The position numbers and the translations under genes are program-made. 9,431 bases of DNA from JBECKR01 sp040235415 (GTDB taxonomy: Bacteria; Acidobacteriota; Polarisedimenticolia; Polarisedimenticolales; Polarisedimenticolaceae). The stretch spans positions 1-9,431 of the forward strand of contig JBECKR010000297.1 in assembly GCA_040235415.1 (NCBI GenBank), written 5' to 3'. Below the pieces are notes generated by a model that was not told where the DNA came from, ran no database searches, and saw only the letters and a program-made list of their open reading frames with translations. Of the stretch, positions 1 to 4,900 are shown piece by piece; positions within the stretch are counted from its first letter, which is position 1, and every line of letters begins with the position of its first letter.

Positions 1-193
1 CGGCGGACCCGGCGCGCGGCGGGCCGACCTCGACGAGCGGCGCCGCCGCGGCCGCGGCGGCGGAGCCCTGCGGCGGGCGCGCGGCTCCGGCGCACCCGGA
101 GAGAAGCGTGATCGAAACGAGCGACGCGCAGGCGCACGCGGAGGGCGAAACCCGCCGCGCGCGCCGCCCCGGCCCGAGACGTCGGCACGCCAT
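1..193 (-). CDS. Putative lipoprotein, N-terminal part (cut by window edge)
   Basis: Only the first 64 codons lie in the window; the gene runs off the left edge, so its function cannot be named. The start ATG (193-191) has a good ribosome binding site, GGGAGG ending 5 nt upstream. Translation gives an Arg-rich N-terminus (residues 4-14), a hydrophobic stretch (about 23-33) and the lipobox L-L-S-G-C with Cys34 as the predicted lipidated residue. After that comes a low-complexity Ala/Pro/Gly region including seven alanines in a row, typical of a flexible linker behind a lipid anchor. The signal peptide is longer and has more arginines than usual, and Cys3, Cys20 and Cys22 precede the lipobox. 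It is divergent from the POT transporter gene. The identity as a lipoprotein is fairly secure; everything beyond residue 64 is unseen. Confidence 0.72.
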   Translation of the reverse strand, partial: MACRRLGPGRRARRVSPSACACASLVSITLLSGCAGAARPPQGSAAAAAAAPLVEVGPPRAGSA

Positions 194-219
194 GAGATCC
201 TCCCGATCGTGCGGCCGCG

Positions 220-246
220 ATCTTAACACGGCGACGCCAACGTCAA
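220..246 (-). promoter_or_regulatory. Candidate sigma-70-type promoter for the lipoprotein gene
   Basis: On the minus strand TTGACG (246-241) is followed after 15 nt by TAAGAT (225-220), resembling -35 and -10 boxes with a short spacer. The predicted start of transcription near 213 would leave a leader of about 20 nt before the lipoprotein ATG. The stretch 221-260 is clearly more AT-rich than the rest of the window, which supports a promoter. The 15-nt spacer is below the usual 16-18, so this is tentative. Confidence 0.4.
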
Positions 247-281
247 GTGATAACGAGGGATAGGCGCGGTCGGGTTCGTGC

Positions 282-310
282 TTGTCCGTCGGCGCGCGAC
301 GGCGTAACGT
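282..310 (+). promoter_or_regulatory. Weak candidate promoter for the POT transporter gene
   Basis: TTGTCC (282-287) and TAACGT (305-310) are separated by 17 nt and resemble -35 and -10 boxes, matching the consensus at four and three positions. It lies about 80 nt upstream of the GTG start and overlaps the first arm of the inverted repeat at 294-343. In such GC-rich DNA a match of this quality can occur by chance. Confidence 0.22.
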
Positions 311-343
311 AGGGGGTCTTCGTCTCTCGAGGGGCCGTCGCGC
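294..343 (+). repeat. 10-bp perfect inverted repeat in the POT leader
   Basis: GCGCGACGGC (294-303) is exactly complementary to GCCGTCGCGC (334-343), with 30 nt between the arms. It sits between the candidate promoter and the ribosome binding site of the transporter gene. It could form a stable mRNA stem-loop or serve as a protein-binding site. No known riboswitch class is recognised. Confidence 0.4.
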
Positions 344-388
344 CGTCGCCGCCGCAGCCGGTCGACATCGCCGAGGAGGACCGATCCC

Positions 389-1996
389 GTGTTCAGGAAC
401 CACCCACGAGGTCTGCCCGTCCTGTTCTTCACCGAGATGTGGGAGCGCTTCGCGTACTACCTCATGCTCGGGATCTTCCTGCTGTACATGACCGACGCCG
501 AGCGCGGCGGCCTCGGGCTCGGCGAGACGTTCGGCAACGACGTCTACGGAACGTTCCTCGCGCTGGTCTACCTGACCCCGTTTCTCGGCGGGATCCTGGC
601 GGACCGTTTCCTCGGCTACCGCCGGAGCGTCGTGATCGGCGGTCTGCTGATGGCGGCGGGCTACATCGGTATCGGCACCCTGCCGGGCATGACCGCGTTC
701 TACCTCTCGCTCGGGCTCGTGATCCTCGGCAACGGGTTCTTCAAGCCGAACATCAGCTCGATCGTCGGCCGGCTCTACGAGGAGGGCAGCCCGCTCAAGG
801 ACAACGGCTACAACCTGTTCTACATGGGGATCAACGTCGGCGCGTTCGTCTGCAACTTCGTCGCCGCGATCCTCCGGAACCGCTTCGGGTGGGGCTGGGC
901 GTTCACCGCCGCCGGGGTCGGCATGATCGTCGGCGTGGTCTGGTTCCTGTTCGGGCAGGAGCGCCTCGCCGGCGCGAGCGATCGCGGCGACGGCTCGGCG
1001 GCCGAGAGCGGCGCGCTGCTGAAGCTGACGGTCGGGATCTTCCTGCCGGCGACGCTCGCCGGCGTCGCGGGCTACGTTCTGGCGCGCACGACGGGTCTCG
1101 GTGCCGTGCTGAGCGCGACGACCGCCGCGTTCGTGTTCGCCGTGGTTCCGATCGTGCTGTACTACATCGTCGTGTGGGCCCGGGCGCCGCGGCACGAGAA
1201 GGGTCCGATCGCGGCGCTGCTCGCGATCTTCGGCGTCGTCGTGGTGTTCTGGATGGTGTTCCACCAGAACGGCAACACGCTGACGCTGTGGGCGCGCGAC
1301 CACACGCATCGCGAGGCCGGCACGCTCGCCCCGACCCTCGAGGCGTTCGGGATGAACGAGGTCGCGCCCGAATCGTACTGGACGAACGTGCCCGCGAGCG
1401 AGCGTCCGGCGCCGGGCGAGAACGTCGACTTGGTCTCGACCGAGCTGATGCAGTCGATCAACCCGGGATTCATCATCCTGCTGACCCCGCTCGTGGTGTC
1501 GATGTTCTCGTTCCTCCGGACCCGGGAGAAGGAGCCGTCGACCCCGGCCAAGATCGCCCTCGGGCTCGCGATCACCGGCCTCTCGGCGGTCCTGATGGTC
1601 CTGGCGGTGCGCGCGACCGGGGATGCGACGACCAAGGGGTCGATCGCGTGGCTGTTCGCGACCTACGGCGTGATCACGGTGGGAGAGCTGTTCCTGAGCC
1701 CGATGGGGCTATCGCTCGTGTCGAAGCTCGCCCCGACGCGGCTGACCGCGCTCATGATGGGAGGCTGGTTCCTCGCGACCGCGATCGGCAACAAGATGGC
1801 GGGCATCGTGGGCGGGCTGTGGGAGCGCGTCGACTCGCTCGAGACCATCTTCTGGATCAACGCCCTGAGCGCGTTCGCCGCGGCCGGCGCGATCGCGCTG
1901 ATGGTCCCGTGGATCCGCCGCGTCATGGCCGAGCACCAACGCGGCGTCGAGAATCGCAAGGCGGTCGCGGCGAAGCCGGTGCCGGAGACGACCTAA
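389..1996 (+). CDS. POT-family proton-coupled oligopeptide transporter
   Basis: Inner-membrane MFS carrier of the POT/PTR2 family, expected to import di- and tripeptides with protons. The 535-residue length is typical for bacterial POTs plus a loop. Visible family motifs are the TM1 E-x-x-E-R motif (E16, E19, R20, followed by F21 and Y23-Y24), the PTR2 signature G-G-I-L-A-D-R-F-L-G-Y (68-78), K119 in F-F-K-P-N of TM4, F-Y-M-G-I-N-V-G-A-F (144-153) and E433 in G-E-L-F-L-S-P-M-G-L of TM10. In TM7 the usual F-E-Q is F-H-Q (F291, H292, Q293). Residues about 303-350 form a long hydrophilic loop before TM8, which starts with Q-S-I-N-P-G-F. The start is GTG at 389, chosen because GGAGGA (375-380) lies 8 nt upstream and the TM1 motif follows directly. 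It is monocistronic; its stop overlaps the convergent EVE gene. Family is secure, substrate is inferred. Confidence 0.95.
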   Translation: MFRNHPRGLPVLFFTEMWERFAYYLMLGIFLLYMTDAERGGLGLGETFGNDVYGTFLALVYLTPFLGGILADRFLGYRRSVVIGGLLMAAGYIGIGTLPGMTAFYLSLGLVILGNGFFKPNISSIVGRLYEEGSPLKDNGYNLFYMGINVGAFVCNFVAAILRNRFGWGWAFTAAGVGMIVGVVWFLFGQERLAGASDRGDGSAAESGALLKLTVGIFLPATLAGVAGYVLARTTGLGAVLSATTAAFVFAVVPIVLYYIVVWARAPRHEKGPIAALLAIFGVVVVFWMVFHQNGNTLTLWARDHTHREAGTLAPTLEAFGMNEVAPESYWTNVPASERPAPGENVDLVSTELMQSINPGFIILLTPLVVSMFSFLRTREKEPSTPAKIALGLAITGLSAVLMVLAVRATGDATTKGSIAWLFATYGVITVGELFLSPMGLSLVSKLAPTRLTALMMGGWFLATAIGNKMAGIVGGLWERVDSLETIFWINALSAFAAAGAIALMVPWIRRVMAEHQRGVENRKAVAAKPVPETT

Positions 1997-2454
1997 GCGA
2001 GCTTCAGGACGGCGCGGTACTCGGCGGGCTCGACCGGCTGGACCGAGAGCCGGCTCCCGCGTCGCAGCAGCGTCATGCCCGCGAGCGCGGGCTCGCGGCG
2101 CATCGCGTCGAGCGTCACCGGCGAGCGCAGGGGGCGCTCGGCGCGGAGGTCGATCGCGTACCACCTCGGGTCCGCCGGGTCCGAGCCCGGGTCGCGGCCT
2201 TCGGAGCGCGGGTCGAACTGCGTCGGATCGGGGTAGCCGGCGCGCACCACCCGGGCGATCCCGACGGCCGCCTTTTCGGACTGCGAGTGGTACAGCAGAA
2301 CGAGGTCGCCGATCCGCACGTCGTCGCGCAGGAAGTTGCGGGCCTGGTAGTTCCTGACCCCGTCCCAGGCGGTGGTCGCGTCCGGGCTTCGCACGAGGTC
2401 GTCCCAGGAGAACGTGTCGGGGTCGGTCTTGATCAGCCAGTACCGTCGAGCCAT
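1993..2454 (-). CDS. EVE-domain protein (DUF55 / thymocyte nuclear protein 1 type)
   Basis: A 153-residue protein consisting of one EVE domain, a PUA-like fold. Characterised relatives bind modified cytosine in DNA or modified RNA. Hallmarks are the N-terminal Y-W-L-I-K-T-D-P (5-12), F-S-W-D-D-L (15-20), the strongly conserved W-D-G-V-R-N-Y-Q-A-R-N-F-L-R (30-43), the G-D-L-V-L-L-Y-H-S strand (49-57), G-I-A-R-V, and the Y-P-D-P-T-Q-F-D and P-R-W stretches. ATG at 2454 is preferred over an in-frame GTG at 2460, since the Shine-Dalgarno-like GGTGGGG (2466-2460) sits 5 nt before the ATG but overlaps the GTG. Its stop (1995-1993) overlaps the transporter stop by 4 bp. It is stand-alone, with no restriction nuclease nearby, so a housekeeping nucleic-acid-binding role is more likely than defence. 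The molecular target is unknown. Confidence 0.93.
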   Translation of the reverse strand: MARRYWLIKTDPDTFSWDDLVRSPDATTAWDGVRNYQARNFLRDDVRIGDLVLLYHSQSEKAAVGIARVVRAGYPDPTQFDPRSEGRDPGSDPADPRWYAIDLRAERPLRSPVTLDAMRREPALAGMTLLRRGSRLSVQPVEPAEYRAVLKLA

Positions 2455-2485
2455 CGTCACCCCACCGGTTCGGCCGGGAAGCGTT

Positions 2486-2492
2486 TATTCTA
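2486..2492. promoter_or_regulatory. Shared AT-rich element with divergent -10 candidates
   Basis: In the 89-nt gap between the divergent EVE and RsbW-like genes the only AT-rich stretch is TTTATTCTA (2484-2492). On the minus strand it reads TAGAAT (2492-2487), five of six matches to a -10 box, giving an EVE leader of about 26 nt. On the plus strand it reads TATTCT (2486-2491), four of six. No clear -35 box accompanies either, so the assignment rests on composition and position. Confidence 0.35.
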
Positions 2493-2533
2493 GGGTGGCG
2501 CCGCGGTCGGCACCACGGGGTGCGTGATGGTAC

Positions 2534-2538
2534 GGAGG
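2534..2538 (+). promoter_or_regulatory. Ribosome binding site deciding a TTG start
   Basis: GGAGG (2534-2538), followed by a second GGAGG (2539-2543), directly precedes TTG at 2544. The first copy has a 5-nt spacer, a workable distance. The alternative in-frame GTG at 2520 has no purine-rich site before it. This favours TTG 2544 as the start of the RsbW-like gene. Confidence 0.45.
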
Positions 2539-2543
2539 GGAGG

Positions 2544-3020
2544 TTGGGCCCGTCCGGATCCGATTCGACGTCCGATCGACCGCCGTTCCGGCTGGACCGG
2601 TCCGGGGGGATCCTGCGGCTGCGGGCCCGAGTCCCGAGCTCTCGGGAGGCGATCAACGGCTGCGTCCGACGGGTCATGCGCTTCGCGACGCGGTGCGGCT
2701 GCGCCGGGGATCGCGAGGGCCTGGAGATCGCGCTGCGCGAGGCGCTCGCGAACGCCGTGATCCACGGAAACGCCGACACCCCCGGCAAGCGCGTGTTCGT
2801 GCGGTGCTACGGAGAGAACGGCGTCGGAATGATCGTCGCGATCCGCGACGAAGGCGGCGGCTTCGACCACGAGAGCGTCCCCGACCCGCGAGAGGGCGAG
2901 CGCCGGTTCCTGCACCACGGTCGCGGGCTGTTCCTGATGCGCGAGCTCATGGACCGGGTCGAGTACCGCAAGGGCGGCCGCGAGGTCGTGCTCTACAAGG
3001 CCTGTTCCGATCCGGACTGA
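2544..3020 (+). CDS. RsbW/SpoIIAB-like ATP-binding protein (anti-sigma kinase family)
   Basis: A small cytosolic GHKL-fold protein of the HATPase_c_2 type, as in anti-sigma kinases RsbW and SpoIIAB, which bind a sigma factor or phosphorylate an anti-anti-sigma (STAS) partner. Numbered from TTG 2544 (158 residues): N-box E66-x3-N70-x3-H74 in E-A-L-A-N-A-V-I-H-G-N, G1 box D102-E-G-G-G-F-D, G2 box H-G-R-G-L-F-L-M (125-132), then a conserved C-terminal strand with R-E-V-V-L-Y-K. All ATP-binding residues are intact. There is no DHp, sensor or receiver domain, so it is not a histidine kinase. A GTG at 2520 would add 8 residues but lacks a ribosome binding site. No STAS protein, PP2C phosphatase or sigma gene lies next to it, so its partner is unknown. 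It ends 30 nt before the adaptor gene on the same strand and may be co-transcribed with the export operon. Confidence 0.88.
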   Translation: MGPSGSDSTSDRPPFRLDRSGGILRLRARVPSSREAINGCVRRVMRFATRCGCAGDREGLEIALREALANAVIHGNADTPGKRVFVRCYGENGVGMIVAIRDEGGGFDHESVPDPREGERRFLHHGRGLFLMRELMDRVEYRKGGREVVLYKACSDPD

Positions 3021-3050
3021 GGGCGGACTCGGGACCGGGTCTGGGATACG

Positions 3051-4220
3051 ATGCGGCCCGTGAACGTCCGCCGCCTCGTCCGCCGCACCGGCGTCGTCGC
3101 CGTACTCGCCGCCGCGGCCGTGCTCCTCCGGCTGACCGTGTTCCGCCCCGAGCCGGTCCCGGTGACGGTGTTCCGCGTCGCCGAGGGCCGCGTCGAGGAG
3201 ACCGTCACCAACAGCAAGGCCGGCACGGTCCGCACCCGGCAGCGCGCGTCGCTCAGCCCAGAGATCGCGGGCCGCGTCGCGGCGCTGCCCGTGCGCGAGG
3301 GAGACGAAGTCCGCGCGGGACAGGTGCTGCTGCGGCTCGCCGACGAGGACTACCGCGCGCAGGTCGACCTCCGGGCACGTTCGCGCGACGCCGCGGAGGC
3401 GTCGCAACGGGAAGCGTGCACCTCGGCCGACCTCGCCGCGAGCGAGTACCTCCGGCAGCAGCGTCTCGCGGGCGACGGCATCGTCTCCGAGCAGATGCTC
3501 GATCAGGCGCGAAACGCCCGGGACACGTCGCAGGCGGGGTGCGAGGGGGCTCGCGCCCGCGTGCTCGAGGCCGCGGCGGCGCTCGAGGCGGCGCGCGTGA
3601 CGCTCGGCCGCACGGTGCTGCGCGCGCCTTTCGACGGCGTCGTCGCGGAGGTCCGGACCGAGGTCGGCGAGTGGATCACGCCCTCCCCGCCCGGCGTCAT
3701 GATCCCGGCGGTGATCGACGTCCTCGACAACGTCGCGATCTACGTCAGTGCGCCGCTCGACGAGGTCGACGTCGCCCGCGTGCGGGTCGGACTCCCGGTC
3801 CGCCTCACGCTCGACGCCTACCCCGGACGCTCGTTCCCGGGGCGGGTGACCCGCGTCGCCCCTTACGTCGTCGACGTCGAGGAGCAGAACCGCACGTTCG
3901 AGATCGAGGCCCGGTTCGACGACGACGCCTTCGCCAGGACGCTGCTCCCGGGGACGTCGGCCGACGTCGAGGTCGTGCTGGAGTCGAAGGACCGCGCGCT
4001 GCGCATCCCGAGCTATGCCCTGATGGAGGGCAACCGCGTGCTGGTCCTGGGGGACGACGGGGTGCTCCACGCCCGCGACGTCGCGACCGGCCTCGCGAAC
4101 TGGGAGTTCGTCGAGATCGCGCGCGGCCTCGAGGCCGGCGAGCGCGTGGTCGTGTCGCTCGACCGCGCGGACGTCAAGGACGGGGCGCCGGCGCGGGTCG
4201 AGGCCGAGACCGAGAAGTGA
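3051..4220 (+). CDS. MacA/HlyD-family periplasmic adaptor (membrane fusion protein)
   Basis: Periplasmic adaptor of 389 residues, the expected length for MacA-like proteins, which link an inner-membrane ABC transporter to an outer-membrane channel. Order: short basic N-terminus, one membrane anchor (about 13-30), first half of the lipoyl/barrel-sandwich domain (about 58-98, with G-R-V-A-A-L-P-V-R-E-G-D-E-V-R-A-G-Q), helical hairpin (about 105-183, turn at 141-145 with G-I-V-S-E-Q), second lipoyl half with the classic R-A-P-F-D-G-V-V (191-198), beta-barrel (about 228-310) and a C-terminal membrane-proximal domain (about 315-380). There is no lipobox, so it is held by the helix. Two cysteines, C123 and C164, lie opposite each other across the hairpin. 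ATG 3051 is used; upstream there is only a weak GGGA-type site, and GTG 3060 is an alternative. The stop overlaps the ATPase start in GTGA. First gene of the transporter proper. Confidence 0.93.
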   Translation: MRPVNVRRLVRRTGVVAVLAAAAVLLRLTVFRPEPVPVTVFRVAEGRVEETVTNSKAGTVRTRQRASLSPEIAGRVAALPVREGDEVRAGQVLLRLADEDYRAQVDLRARSRDAAEASQREACTSADLAASEYLRQQRLAGDGIVSEQMLDQARNARDTSQAGCEGARARVLEAAAALEAARVTLGRTVLRAPFDGVVAEVRTEVGEWITPSPPGVMIPAVIDVLDNVAIYVSAPLDEVDVARVRVGLPVRLTLDAYPGRSFPGRVTRVAPYVVDVEEQNRTFEIEARFDDDAFARTLLPGTSADVEVVLESKDRALRIPSYALMEGNRVLVLGDDGVLHARDVATGLANWEFVEIARGLEAGERVVVSLDRADVKDGAPARVEAETEK

Positions 4221-4900
4221 TCCGCCTCGAGGCGGTCGAGCGCGACTACGACGTCGGCGGCCGGCCGGTGAGGGCCCTCGCGGGCGTCGATCTCGGGATC
4301 GAGGCCGGCGAGTACGTCTCCGTCATGGGCCCGTCCGGATCCGGGAAGTCGACGCTCCTCAACATCCTGGGCTGCCTCGACCGTCCGACCTCGGGCTCCT
4401 ACCGGCTCGACGGCCGCGAGGTATCCGGTCTCGACGAGGTGGAGCTCTCCGAGGTCCGGCGCCACAAGATCGGATTCGTGTTCCAGGCGTTCCACCTCGT
4501 CCCGCGCCTGACGGCGCTCGACAACGTCGAGCTCCCGATGGTGTTCGCCGGGATCGACCGGCCCGAGCGGCGGCGGCGGGCCGGGACGGCGCTCGACGCC
4601 GTCGGGCTCGCCGAGCGCGCCGAGCACCGCCCCGACCAGCTCTCGGGCGGCGAGCGTCAGCGGGTCGCGATCGCGCGCGCGGTCGTGCTCGAGCCCCGCA
4701 TCCTGCTCGCGGACGAGCCGACCGGCAATCTCGACTCGACGTCGGGCGGCGAGATCGTGGGGCTGCTGGAGCGGATGAACGACTCCGGGCTGACGCTCAT
4801 CGTCGTGACGCACGACCCCGCGCTCGGGCGGCGCGCGCGCCGCACCGTCCGGCTCGCCGACGGACGGGTCGTGGACGACCGCCGCGGGGCTCCGGCGTGA
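4217..4900 (+). CDS. ABC transporter ATPase, MacB/LolD type
   Basis: A 227-residue nucleotide-binding subunit of the MacB/LolD/FtsE group, which powers mechanotransmission-type ABC exporters. All catalytic motifs are present: Walker A G-P-S-G-S-G-K-S-T (38-46), Q-loop Q90 in F-V-F-Q, signature L-S-G-G-E (142-146), Walker B I-L-L-A-D-E (162-167) with catalytic E167, D-loop G-N-L-D (170-173) and H-loop H199 in V-V-T-H-D. The sequence N-I-L-G-C-L-D-R-P-T-S-G after Walker A is the usual MacB/LolD pattern. The open frame extends far upstream, but the homologous region begins at I-R-L-E-A-V, so GTG 4217 is chosen; it overlaps the adaptor stop by 4 nt (GTGA). Its own TGA overlaps the GTG of permease 1 in the same way, implying translational coupling. 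Unlike Escherichia coli MacB it is not fused to a permease. Confidence 0.95.
   Translation: MIRLEAVERDYDVGGRPVRALAGVDLGIEAGEYVSVMGPSGSGKSTLLNILGCLDRPTSGSYRLDGREVSGLDEVELSEVRRHKIGFVFQAFHLVPRLTALDNVELPMVFAGIDRPERRRRAGTALDAVGLAERAEHRPDQLSGGERQRVAIARAVVLEPRILLADEPTGNLDSTSGGEIVGLLERMNDSGLTLIVVTHDPALGRRARRTVRLADGRVVDDRRGAPA

Noticed and set aside
1993..2454. The EVE gene as part of a modified-DNA restriction (defence) system
   Set aside because: EVE domains do occur fused to or beside restriction nucleases, but here the protein is a single domain of normal length, flanked by a peptide transporter and a regulator, with no nuclease, helicase or methyltransferase.
439..2493. A 684-codon plus-strand open frame spanning the transporter and EVE genes
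   Set aside because: Arg/Asp/Pro-rich low-complexity translation out of frame with the POT gene and opposite EVE; no motifs. It is a shadow frame.
2494..2514. A GGTG/CACC stem in the gap between EVE and the RsbW-like gene
   Set aside because: Only four outer base pairs form and the inside does not pair, so it is not distinguishable from chance in GC-rich sequence.
2544..3020. A sensor histidine kinase fragment
   Set aside because: The GHKL motifs alone might suggest it, but there is no phospho-accepting histidine helix, and the length and N-box pattern fit RsbW/SpoIIAB.
2490..4070. A 526-codon minus-strand open frame opposite the RsbW-like and adaptor genes
   Set aside because: Same Arg/Asp/His-rich composition without domains, antisense to two well-supported genes.
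2693..4216. An N-terminal extension of about 500 residues on the ABC ATPase
   Set aside because: The frame is open upstream, but the extra sequence is arginine-rich shadow of the RsbW-like and adaptor genes. The ATPase homology begins at GTG 4217, which overlaps the adaptor stop in the usual GTGA way.
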